Shown: positions 1-6,764 of the stretch, piece by piece
How positions within the stretch are numbered: position 1 is the first letter of the stretch
How the letters are laid out: each line of letters starts with the position of its first letter
The notes under the pieces: generated by a model
Database searches by the model: none
Seen by the model: only the letters and a program-made list of their open reading frames with translations
What the model was told of the DNA's origin: nothing
Assembly: GCA_002482865.1 (NCBI GenBank)
Contig: DLGU01000203.1
Span: 7,607-19,779, forward strand
Direction of reading: 5' to 3'
Source: Porphyrobacter sp. UBA7686
GTDB lineage: Bacteria; Pseudomonadota; Alphaproteobacteria; Sphingomonadales; Sphingomonadaceae
Length of the DNA: 12,173 nucleotides
Made by a program: the position numbers and the translations under genes

Positions 1-395
1 CCCATATTGCAGCGGATGCAGGGCACCGGGGTGCGTCCGGCGAGATATTCGTCTGCGAACTGCTCGACCACCTCTTCGCGGAAAGCGCTTTCGTGGTCGA
101 AGACATAATGCGCGATCCCGAGCCGGTCGGCCACGGCGCGGGCATCGCGGATGTCATCGCCCGCGCAGCACGCGCCCTTGCGGCCTGTGGCGGCGCCATA
201 ATCATAAAGCTGGAGCGTGATGCCGATCACTTCCGCGCCGCTCGCATGGGCCAGCGCAGCGACCACCGAGGAATCGACCCCGCCGCTCATCGCGACGACG
301 ATCCGGCAATCGGCAGCGGCGCGCGGCAGATCGAACAGCGCGGCGGCATCGCTTGCGGCCATCAGGCCGGTGTCAAGAAGGGCGGGGGTGTCCAT
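1..395 (-). CDS. mnmA: tRNA-specific 2-thiouridylase MnmA, N-terminal part (cut by the window edge)
   Basis: The enzyme puts sulfur on C2 of the wobble uridine of Lys, Glu and Gln tRNAs in the cytoplasm, using ATP and a sulfur relay. 131 complete codons are visible. The ATP pyrophosphatase P-loop SGGVDSS is at residues 37-43, followed by the family-typical stretch [10 protein letters not shown] (58-67) and an ACCAG segment (75-79). The motif TPVPCIRCN (122-130) contains the first of the two catalytic cysteines, probably C126. The second cysteine and the tRNA-binding C-terminus lie beyond the edge. The ATG at 395 is the only plausible start, because the frame meets a stop upstream with no other start between. 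There is no clear Shine-Dalgarno, and a TATATC box lies only about 12 bases upstream, so the leader may be very short. The gene is divergent from the 556-1301 pair. Identification is firm. Confidence 0.95.
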   Translation of the reverse strand, partial: MDTPALLDTGLMAASDAAALFDLPRAAADCRIVVAMSGGVDSSVVAALAHASGAEVIGITLQLYDYGAATGRKGACCAGDDIRDARAVADRLGIAHYVFDHESAFREEVVEQFADEYLAGRTPVPCIRCNM

Positions 396-555
396 GGGCG
401 GGCCGCGATATAGCGAGCCTTGGCCCGCTTCGCCAGTGGCGCCAATGCCGTGTGCGATTCAGCAAGATAATCTGTCCCGATCAGCCCGCACTATTCCTAA
501 GCCCGAGTAAATTCCGGTTTTACCAGATTTTGACGCACTCGGGTTAGGAAGGGCA
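396..555. other. Divergent spacer between mnmA and the 556-1005 ORF
   Basis: This 160-base spacer must hold the promoters of both divergent units. Its right half (about 485-545) is clearly poorer in GC than the genes. It contains a TATATC box on the minus strand just ahead of mnmA, a GATTC (GANTC-type, CcrM methylation) site at 456-460, and an inverted repeat described separately. I could not place a convincing -35/-10 pair for either direction. No small gene was recognised. Confidence 0.5.
496..548 (+). promoter_or_regulatory. Imperfect inverted repeat reaching into the ribosome binding site of the 556 ORF
   Basis: CCTAAGCCCGAGT (496-508) is the reverse complement of ACTCGGGTTAGG (537-548) apart from one bulged G at 501. 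The intervening loop is 28 bases and AT-rich. The right arm ends inside the purine-rich Shine-Dalgarno AGGAAGGG (546-553), so in RNA a stem would partly cover it. As DNA it could instead be an operator with arms about 40 bp apart. Both roles are inference; the repeat itself is seen directly. Confidence 0.45.
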
Positions 556-1005
556 ATGATGTTTGAGAAAGCCCAGCCTTTCGATGCGCGCAGTGGCGCG
601 CTTTCCGGTGCTCGTCCCGCCGAAGAACGCGGACGCGTGCGGGCCACGGCCTCAGGTGCGGGTGAGGAGCGATTCGCGCAGCGACCGGCGCGGCGCGCGG
701 GTGAGGCGCTGCGCGCGCTTGAATGGAGCGAGCTGACCGCCCGGCTTAGCGCAGCGCGCGATCTGCGGCTGTTGCTGCGAACCGAATCGCACGCGCCGAT
801 CGAGCAGGCCGCCGCCAGCTTCGGCGATGCGGCTGCAAGTTACTTTGCGCTTCTCGACGATAGCGAACCGGGTGTTAACCTTGATGCTTTAGGGCAATCT
901 AAAGCCTTGGGTGCAAAGGTTGGCTCCGACGAAGTCAACCGCCCGGGCGACGCGAAAGGATTACCCTCCGACGCACCCTGCGGCGATGCGAGAGACAAGC
1001 AATGA
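556..1005 (+). CDS. Hypothetical protein, 149 aa, overlapping sciP
   Basis: I do not recognise a named family. The ATG at 556 (or the second ATG at 559) follows a good Shine-Dalgarno, AGGAAGGG at 546-553. The first 100 or so residues are Ala/Arg-rich with a likely helical core (ALEWSELTARLSAARDLRLL, about residues 50-70) and a second conserved-looking stretch (SFGDAAASYFALLDD). GC is high at third codon positions there, as expected for a real gene. The last 45 codons are different: from about 870 the codons include GTT, TTA, TCT and AAA and the protein looks unstructured. The stop overlaps the sciP start as ATGA, implying translational coupling. It is probably a real soluble cytoplasmic protein, perhaps functionally tied to sciP. 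An alternative is that the tail is mainly a leader or promoter for sciP that happens to stay open. Confidence 0.6.
   Translation: MMFEKAQPFDARSGALSGARPAEERGRVRATASGAGEERFAQRPARRAGEALRALEWSELTARLSAARDLRLLLRTESHAPIEQAAASFGDAAASYFALLDDSEPGVNLDALGQSKALGAKVGSDEVNRPGDAKGLPSDAPCGDARDKQ
886..905. promoter_or_regulatory. 7-bp dyad in a low-GC patch upstream of sciP
   Basis: GCTTTAG (886-892) and CTAAAGC (899-905) are perfect inverted repeats separated by GGCAAT. A TTAACC at 875-880, like half of a CtrA recognition site (TTAA-N7-TTAA), lies just upstream; the second TTAA half is not present at the proper spacing. The patch sits inside the 3' end of the 556-1005 ORF, about 100 bp before sciP, and is conspicuously AT-rich for this genome. 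A transcription factor site or internal promoter for sciP is a plausible inference. Confidence 0.35.
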
Positions 1006-1301
1006 TTGAGAACCAGGACATCCGCCCCGCACAGGTTATCGGCCCGCTTGGCGAGCCGCTGACGCTTGCCGACCTGCCTTCTCCCCAGACCAAGCGTTGG
1101 GTGGTGCGGCGGAAGGCTGAGGTGGTCGCTGCCGTCAATGGCGGGCTGCTGACGCTTGACGAAGCCCTCGCGCGGTACGGCCTGACGCTGGAGGAGTTCG
1201 CGTCCTGGCAGCGTGCGGTCGATCGTTCGGGCATGCACGGGCTGCGCGTCACGAAGATTCAGCACTACCGCGACCTCTACGAGCGCCAGCTCAAGTACTG
1301 A
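1002..1301 (+). CDS. sciP: SciP-like CtrA inhibitor (DUF1153 family)
   Basis: This 99-aa protein matches the alphaproteobacterial DUF1153 family, whose Caulobacter member SciP binds the master cell-cycle regulator CtrA (and DNA) and blocks CtrA-activated transcription in G1. The signature is clear: IGPLGEPLTLADLPSP near the N-terminus, RWVVRRKAEVVAAVNGGLLT in the middle, then a helix-turn-helix-like stretch DEALARYGLTLEEFASWQRA and the end GLRVTKIQHYRDLY. Its length is normal for the family. The start ATG overlaps the stop of the upstream ORF by four bases (ATGA), so its translation is probably coupled to that ORF. The stop lies inside a 10-bp palindrome (1298-1307). The assignment is strong; the regulatory role in this organism is inferred from Caulobacter. 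Confidence 0.9.
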   Translation: MIENQDIRPAQVIGPLGEPLTLADLPSPQTKRWVVRRKAEVVAAVNGGLLTLDEALARYGLTLEEFASWQRAVDRSGMHGLRVTKIQHYRDLYERQLKY

Positions 1302-1327
1302 CGTCAGCTTCGATTCGTCCCGCCGGA

Positions 1328-1358
1328 AGCCCGCTCTGCCCGTAAGGCGTTGCGGGCT
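1328..1358 (+). terminator. Possible weak terminator after sciP
   Basis: AGCCCGC (1328-1334) pairs with GCGGGCT (1352-1358), and within the 17-base loop GCC/GGC can pair as well. The stem is followed by a modest T/G stretch (GTCGTCGTTT) rather than a true T-tract. It sits in the 134-base gap before the GlsB-like gene, which makes a terminator reasonable but weak. Confidence 0.3.
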
Positions 1359-1435
1359 GTCGTCGTTTGGCGGCACTCTCCCTCGATGGCAGCGCGCACA
1401 TCTCGCGCACCAGCTGCCGGCATGGGAGACACTTT

Positions 1436-1702
1436 ATGGGATGGATTATCGCGTTGATTGTTGGCGGTGTGGCGGGCTGGCTGGCCAGCCTCCTGATGAA
1501 TCGCGATGCATCGATGGGTGTCGTCCTCAACATCGTGGTCGGCTGCGTCGGCTCGGTGATTGGCAATTTGATTGCCGGCCCCTTGCTCGGGATCAGTGGC
1601 AGCGTGCAGGAATTCTCGATCCGAGGGTTGATCGTTGCCGTCATTGGCGCGGTGGTGTTGCTCGGGATCGTCAATCTGATCCAGCGCGGTCGCGTGCGCT
1701 GA
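1436..1702 (+). CDS. GlsB/YeaQ/YmgE family small membrane protein
   Basis: The 88-residue product is a member of the transglycosylase-associated family (Transgly_assoc; GlsB/YeaQ/YmgE). These are three-helix inner-membrane proteins linked to general stress; their biochemical role is not established. Predicted helices are at about 1-21 (MGWIIALIVGGVAGWLASLL), 27-51 and 62-84, with the Gly-rich spacing GGVAGWLAS and the GNLIAGPLLG segment typical of the family. I chose the ATG at 1436 because GGGAG (1424-1428) stands 7 bases before it and translation then begins directly with the first helix. A longer frame from 1367 adds 23 residues with no family resemblance. It appears to be a single-gene unit. 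Confidence 0.9.
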   Translation: MGWIIALIVGGVAGWLASLLMNRDASMGVVLNIVVGCVGSVIGNLIAGPLLGISGSVQEFSIRGLIVAVIGAVVLLGIVNLIQRGRVR

Positions 1703-1895
1703 CGCGATAGCCCTTCCCTCGCCCGGAACCGATGAGCCGCGCCTTTCGTCTAGGCTTAAAGTCATCGGTCGATGCAGTCATTGCGGCCCAACGCCCGACA
1801 ATCTATGAGGCGTTGCAGTTGGTGACTTATGCGAGTAATACACTTCGTGGCCGGAGTGTCCGCTGCGCGGAACCGGTCCGAGTGAGGGAATGGCG
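1703..1895. other. Spacer between the GlsB-like gene and the RND unit
   Basis: This 193-base non-coding stretch leads into the efflux unit. It contains a small palindrome CATCGGTCGATG (1763-1774) and the promoter-like pair described separately. No hairpin terminator for the GlsB-like gene and no small ORF were recognised. No TetR- or MarR-type regulator gene is next to the efflux genes in this window. Confidence 0.4.
1813..1841 (+). promoter_or_regulatory. Candidate sigma-70-like promoter for the RND efflux unit
   Basis: TTGCAG (1813-1818) and TAATAC (1836-1841) are separated by exactly 17 bases, in the AT-richest part of the spacer. Each hexamer matches the enterobacterial consensus at only three of six positions, which is not unusual in alphaproteobacteria. 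It would give a leader of roughly 45 bases to the start at 1896. Support is positional and weak. Confidence 0.3.
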
Positions 1896-3086
1896 ATGAA
1901 TTACGAGACGACGATCAGGGCCGAGGCTGCCGACGGGGTGACCACCGAGTTCTCCGGTGCGCGCACGCTTGCCGCTCCCGCGCTCCCGCGCTGGCTGATT
2001 GTCGGCGGGCTTGGCGTGTTCGGGCTGCTGTTGGCGGTTGCGGCGTGGTTTGCGCTGGCCGGCGGTGAGCCCGTGGCGGTTGACGATGACAATTCGCAGG
2101 CCCCTTCCGTCACCGTCGTCACGCCCGGCAAGACGACGGTTGCAGGCGAGATTGAGGCGCCAGGTACGCTGGCGGCACGTCGCCCGATGCCGGTTGGCGT
2201 TGTGGGTGAAGGCGGGCAGGTCCTGCGCGTCACCGTCGATGCAGGCGATTGGGTGCAGCAGGGCCAGGTCCTGGCCGTGATCGACCGTTCGGTGCAGGTC
2301 CAGCAGGCCGCAGCGCAGTCCGCGCAGATCGACGTCGCCAAGGCTGACGCCAACCTGGCGCAAGCCAACCTTGATCGCGCCGCCCAGCTGGTGGCGCGCG
2401 GGTTTGTTTCCAAGGCCGATATCGACCGGCTGACCGCCGTGCGCGATTCCGCCGTTGCCCGCGTGAAGGTCGCGCAGGCGCAGTTCGGCGAACAGCGTGC
2501 CCGCAACGAGCGGCTCAATATCTATGCGCCCGCCACCGGCTATGTCCTCGCCCGGAATGTCGAACCCGGCCAGACGGTCGGTGCGGGCTCTCCCGCGTTG
2601 TTCACCATCGCCAGCGGCGGCGAGATGGAAATGCTCGCTCAGCTTTCCGAAGAACAGCTGGCCAAGCTCTCGGTCGGCACGATGGCGACCATCACCCCGA
2701 CCGGATCGGAAAAGAGCTTTTCGGGCCAGATCTGGCAGGTCGCCCCGGTGATCGATGCGACGACCCGACAAGGCACGGCGCGGATCGCATTGTCCTTCGC
2801 GCCTGAACTGCGCCCCGGCGGCTTTGCCACGGCGCGGATCAATGCGGGCAGCTTCAGCGCGACGGTTCTTCCCGAAAGCGCCGTGCTGGCCGATAGCCAA
2901 GGCAGCTTTGTCTACGTCATTGGCAAGGACAAGAAGGCGGTGCGCCGCCCGGTCAAGACCGGCGCGGTGACGGCCAACGGCCTCGCCATCACCGAAGGCC
3001 TCACCGGCTCCGAGCAGGTGGTGCTGCGCGCCGGCGGGTTCCTCAACCCTGGTGAAACCGTCAACCCCCAGCCCCTCAAGAAGTAA
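1896..3086 (+). CDS. RND efflux periplasmic adaptor (membrane fusion protein, HlyD/AcrA type)
   Basis: This 396-aa adaptor would link the inner-membrane RND pump encoded next to an outer-membrane channel. One N-terminal membrane anchor lies at about 33-55 (WLIVGGLGVFGLLLAVAAWF); no lipobox is seen. The lipoyl half-motifs flank an alpha-helical hairpin: VGEGGQVLRVTVDAGDWVQQ before it and IYAPATGYVLARNVEPGQTV after it. The hairpin is rich in Ala and Gln (QQAAAQSAQIDVAKADANLA). The beta-barrel and membrane-proximal domains follow, with TPTGSEKSFSGQIWQVAPVI and GGFATARI. The start at 1896 is preferred over 1890 because GAGGG (1884-1888) is 7 bases before 1896 but only 1 base before 1890. The gene is 80 bases upstream of the permease gene. 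The substrate cannot be told from sequence. Confidence 0.93.
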   Translation: MNYETTIRAEAADGVTTEFSGARTLAAPALPRWLIVGGLGVFGLLLAVAAWFALAGGEPVAVDDDNSQAPSVTVVTPGKTTVAGEIEAPGTLAARRPMPVGVVGEGGQVLRVTVDAGDWVQQGQVLAVIDRSVQVQQAAAQSAQIDVAKADANLAQANLDRAAQLVARGFVSKADIDRLTAVRDSAVARVKVAQAQFGEQRARNERLNIYAPATGYVLARNVEPGQTVGAGSPALFTIASGGEMEMLAQLSEEQLAKLSVGTMATITPTGSEKSFSGQIWQVAPVIDATTRQGTARIALSFAPELRPGGFATARINAGSFSATVLPESAVLADSQGSFVYVIGKDKKAVRRPVKTGAVTANGLAITEGLTGSEQVVLRAGGFLNPGETVNPQPLKK

Positions 3087-3166
3087 TCGCGTCCATCCCC
3101 GCGGCGGTTTTCCGCGTAACTGACGGGGAGCGGGCGCAGCACCGGCGAAACACAGGCAGGAATATC

Positions 3167-6100
3167 ATGGCTCTACGCGACATCTCGGCCTGGTCGATCC
3201 GCAATCCGGTGATCCCTCTGGTGTTCTTCACCGGCCTGCTGTTTGCCGGGATCGTCAGCTTCCTGCAAATGGACGTGACCAACAACCCCGACGTCGATTT
3301 CCCGGCGGTGATCGTCAACATTTCCCAGCCGGGCGCTTCGCCGACCGAGATCGAGAACCAGATCACCCAGCGCGTAGAAAGCGCGCTGCGTTCGATCAGC
3401 GGGGTCAATTCGATCCAGTCGACCGCGCGTGAAGGCAGTTCCAACACCTTCGTCGAATTCGAGATCGGCACCAACCTGATCGAAGCGGTGAACGAGGTCG
3501 AAACCGCGATCGATTCGGTGCGCGGGAGCCTGCCCGACGGCATTCTCGAACCGCAGGTCTCCAAGGTCGACGTGGTGGGTGAACCGATCGGCTATGTCGC
3601 GGTTGAAGCCAATGACATGACGCTGGAACAGCTGAGCTGGTTCATTGACGATACCGTCGCCAAGCGGTTGCTGAAGATCGAAGGCATGGCCGAAGTCCAA
3701 CGCTTCGGCGGGGTCGACCGGCAGATCGAAGTGATCCTTGACCCGGCGCGGATGCAATCTTTCGGCGTCACCGCATCGCAGATCAATGCGGCGCTGCGCC
3801 AGGGCAATCTCGATGCCGCAGGCGGCTTGGCCGAGATTGGCGGCACCCGCCAATCGCTGCGCGTGCTTGGCAATTCGGACACGGCGTTTGCCCTGTCGCA
3901 GACTCAGATCCAGCTTGGTGGCGGACGCACCGTGCGGCTCGCTGATATCGCCAAGGTACGGGACGGTTTTTCCGAACGCACCTCGATTTCCGAGGTCAAC
4001 AGCAAGGAAGTCGTGAACTTCTTGATGAACCGCGCGCGCGGCGCATCCGACCTTGCGGTCTATGACGCGGCCTTGGCCGAGATGGACAAGATCGAGGCCG
4101 AGAACGAAGGCGTGAAGTTCATCAAGCTGTCGACCAGCACGACCTACACGCGCGGCCAGTACAAGTCCTCGATGTGGGCGCTGGTCGAGGGCGCGGTGCT
4201 CGCGGTTGTCGTAGTGTTCCTGTTCCTGCGCGATTGGCGCGCGACCTTCATTTCTGCGGTCGCAATCCCGCTCTCGGCGATCCCGACCTTCTGGTTCATG
4301 GATTTGCTGGGCTTCAACCTCAACTTCCTGTCCCTGCTGGCACTGGCGCTGGTGGCAGGGGTGCTGGTCGACGATGCAATCGTGGAGATCGAGAATATCG
4401 TGCGCCATATGCGCATGGGCAAATCGGCCTATCAGGCGAGTATCGACGCGGCTGACGAAATCGGCCTCCCGGTGGTCGCCACCAGCTTCTGCATCGTCGC
4501 CGTGTTCCTGCCCGTAGGCCTGATGCCGGGCGTGTCGGGCCAGTTCTTCCAGAACTTCGGCATCACCGTGGTGATCGCGGTGCTCATGTCGCTGGCCGTC
4601 GCGCGGATGGTCACGCCGCTGATGGCGGCCTATTTCCTGAAGTCCAAGGGCCACGCCGAACATGGCGAAGGGCCGATGATCGACGCCTATATGCGGGTGC
4701 TGGCCTGGACGCTCGACACTGGCCGCATGGCTGCGCGCCGCGCCGGGATTGACGGCCCGCGCCACCGCGCAGTCTATGTCCTGACGCTGCTGCTGGCCGT
4801 GATTGTGCTGCTGATCGTCCCGGCGCTGGCGATGTTCGAACTGGCAAGCGGATCAATCTCGGCCATGTTCGCCGAAGGTATGGGCGCTGCGCCGCCGTGG
4901 AAGGGCCTGATCGGGCTCGACGTGCACAAGCAGATCGCCACGGTCGTCTCCGCCGATCCCAACACCGCCGCGCACAAAATTGTCGCCAAGGTGTTCGAAG
5001 TGGTGATCGTGCTGCTGGTCTCGCTGCTGTCCTTCTTCGCGACCTTTGCCGCCTTCAAGGCGATCGAGGCTCCGGCGGGCGGCGCCAGCAAATTTGCTCG
5101 CGGCACCCGCTGGATGACGGCGCGGTTTTATGATCACCGCATTTGGATGCTCGGCATCGGCTGGTTCTCGCTGCTGGTGACGATCCTGCTGTTCGGCCAG
5201 ATCCCCGGCCAATTCCAGCCCACCATCGATGACGAAAACAGCCGCGTCGAGATCGAGATGGTGCCCGGCACCACGCTCGCCGAAACCAAGCGGGTGGTTA
5301 ACACCGTGGCTGATCGCCTGCGCAAGGAGCCGGAGGTCGAACGCCTGCTGGAACGCATCCGGCTGGGTGACAGCTCGTCGATCTTCGTCAAGCTGAAGGA
5401 AGATCGCCAGCGCACCTCGGTCGAGTTCGAGCGTGAGCTTGCGCCCGATCTCGCCAAGTTCCCCGATGCCCGCGTGCGCTTCCAGTCGCAGTCCGGCGGG
5501 TTCGGCTCGGGCCGCGACATGACCGTGATGCTGGCGGGTTCCGATCCGGTGCTGCTCGATCAGACCGCCGCGCGGCTGGTGGAGGAGATGCGCGGGCTCA
5601 AGTCGCTGGTCGCCCCGCGCATCAGTGCTGACCTCAACCGTCCTGAAATCATCATCACCCCGCGTGACAAGATCGCCGCTGAGCTCGGGATCACCACGGT
5701 GGCTCTGTCCCAGACCATCCGCATCGCGACATTGGGTGAGATCGAACAGAACGCCGCGCGCTTCTCGCTGTCGGATCGCCAGATCCCGATCGTTGTGCGC
5801 CTGTCGGAAGCCGCACGCGCCGATTTCCGCACGATCGAGAACCTGCCGGTGCCGCTTCCCAATGGCGGCTCCGTGCCGCTGAGCCGGGTTGCCGATATCA
5901 CCTTCGGTTCCGGCCCGACCGCAATCCAGCGTTATAACCAGAACCGCCGCGTGCTGGTGGGGGCGGATTTGGCCGCAGGCGTGCTGAAGGGCGAAGCGCA
6001 GGCACAGATCGACGCGCTGCCGGTGTTGCAGGAGCTGCCGGTCGGTGTGATCCGCGACGTAGTGGGCGAAGAGGAATGGCAGGCCGAGCTGGTCACCAAC

Positions 6101-6718
6101 CTCATCATCGCGATCATCGCGGGCGTGATGCTGGTGTTTGCGGTGCTGGTGCTGCTCTACAAGCGGCTGATGAGCCCGCTGGTCAACATGACCTCGCTCG
6201 CACTGGCGCCACTCGGCGGTATCCTGCTGATCTGGCTGCTGGGCCAGCCGCAGTCCATGCCGGTCTATATCGGCATCCTGCTGCTGCTCGGCATCGTCTC
6301 GAAGAACTCGATCCTGCTGATCGACTTCGCGATCGAGGAGATGAACAAGGGCGTCGGCAAGCTCGATGCGATCATGGACGCCGGGCACAAGCGTGCGCAG
6401 CCGATCGTGATGACCACTGTCGCAATGACCGCAGGGATGGTGCCGGTGGCGCTGTCGCTGTCGGGCGACGGGGCGTGGCGTCAGCCGATGGGCATCGTGG
6501 TGATCGGCGGGCTGGTGCTTTCAACGCTGCTGACCTTGCTGATCGTGCCCGCGGGCTTCAGCCTGGCGGACAGCTTCGAAAAGCGGGTTGGCCCGTGGCT
6601 CCGGGCGCGGATGCTGACCTACAAGCCGGGCGACGAGAACAGCTTCGATGGCGCACAGGATCGGCCGTTCCCCGGCCTTGCCAAGCTGTCGCCACCGGGC
6701 GGTGAACCGGCTGAGTGA
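3167..6718 (+). CDS. RND efflux transporter permease (HAE1/AcrB type), 1183 aa, with enlarged central region
   Basis: This is the inner-membrane proton-driven pump of the efflux complex. Family features are clear: N-terminal TM1 (about 12-32), the TM4 aspartate pair D402-D403 in GVLVDDAIVEIENIV (AcrB D407-D408), and the TM10 lysine K1046 in GIVSKNSILLIDF (AcrB K940). The proton relay is therefore intact. The protein is about 130 residues longer than AcrB. Comparing the two landmarks puts about 110 extra residues between the halves: two additional hydrophobic helices at about 535-559 and 609-633 with a roughly 50-residue linker, before canonical TM7 at about 659-680. The last 25 residues (from about 1159) are low-complexity and may be repeat-derived. 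AGGAA at 3158-3162 serves as ribosome binding site. No outer-membrane TolC-like gene is in the window. Confidence 0.93.
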   Translation: MALRDISAWSIRNPVIPLVFFTGLLFAGIVSFLQMDVTNNPDVDFPAVIVNISQPGASPTEIENQITQRVESALRSISGVNSIQSTAREGSSNTFVEFEIGTNLIEAVNEVETAIDSVRGSLPDGILEPQVSKVDVVGEPIGYVAVEANDMTLEQLSWFIDDTVAKRLLKIEGMAEVQRFGGVDRQIEVILDPARMQSFGVTASQINAALRQGNLDAAGGLAEIGGTRQSLRVLGNSDTAFALSQTQIQLGGGRTVRLADIAKVRDGFSERTSISEVNSKEVVNFLMNRARGASDLAVYDAALAEMDKIEAENEGVKFIKLSTSTTYTRGQYKSSMWALVEGAVLAVVVVFLFLRDWRATFISAVAIPLSAIPTFWFMDLLGFNLNFLSLLALALVAGVLVDDAIVEIENIVRHMRMGKSAYQASIDAADEIGLPVVATSFCIVAVFLPVGLMPGVSGQFFQNFGITVVIAVLMSLAVARMVTPLMAAYFLKSKGHAEHGEGPMIDAYMRVLAWTLDTGRMAARRAGIDGPRHRAVYVLTLLLAVIVLLIVPALAMFELASGSISAMFAEGMGAAPPWKGLIGLDVHKQIATVVSADPNTAAHKIVAKVFEVVIVLLVSLLSFFATFAAFKAIEAPAGGASKFARGTRWMTARFYDHRIWMLGIGWFSLLVTILLFGQIPGQFQPTIDDENSRVEIEMVPGTTLAETKRVVNTVADRLRKEPEVERLLERIRLGDSSSIFVKLKEDRQRTSVEFERELAPDLAKFPDARVRFQSQSGGFGSGRDMTVMLAGSDPVLLDQTAARLVEEMRGLKSLVAPRISADLNRPEIIITPRDKIAAELGITTVALSQTIRIATLGEIEQNAARFSLSDRQIPIVVRLSEAARADFRTIENLPVPLPNGGSVPLSRVADITFGSGPTAIQRYNQNRRVLVGADLAAGVLKGEAQAQIDALPVLQELPVGVIRDVVGEEEWQAELVTNLIIAIIAGVMLVFAVLVLLYKRLMSPLVNMTSLALAPLGGILLIWLLGQPQSMPVYIGILLLLGIVSKNSILLIDFAIEEMNKGVGKLDAIMDAGHKRAQPIVMTTVAMTAGMVPVALSLSGDGAWRQPMGIVVIGGLVLSTLLTLLIVPAGFSLADSFEKRVGPWLRARMLTYKPGDENSFDGAQDRPFPGLAKLSPPGGEPAE

Positions 6719-6764
6719 TCGTAAGGGCGTGACGAACGACCCCGAAGCGGGCTAAGGCCACAGC

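Noticed and set aside
93..413. Plus-strand open frame over the mnmA region.
   Set aside because: The minus strand encodes the MnmA P-loop and catalytic-cysteine motifs in the same DNA.
875..892. A full CtrA box (TTAA-N7-TTAA) ahead of sciP.
   Set aside because: Only the first half TTAACC is present; at the required spacing the second half reads GCTT, so a full site cannot be claimed.
1298..1307. Palindrome CTGACGTCAG at the sciP stop as an operator.
   Set aside because: It is short, isolated, overlaps coding sequence and stop, and has no promoter-like boxes around it; chance is adequate.
3173..4765. Long minus-strand open frame (530 aa) antisense to the RND gene, and similar long frames at 4853-6388 and 1827-2900.
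   Set aside because: They mirror strongly recognisable genes on the other strand, are rich in Arg, His and Asp as expected of antisense frames in GC-rich DNA, and have no recognisable domains.
4908..4970. Segment GLDVHKQIATVVSADP inside the RND insertion, reminiscent of the IS110-family transposase N-terminus (GLDVHK...).
   Set aside because: The frame is continuous with a normal RND protein, no other transposase motif or insertion-sequence end is present, and the segment lies between two predicted membrane helices. Chance similarity is more likely.
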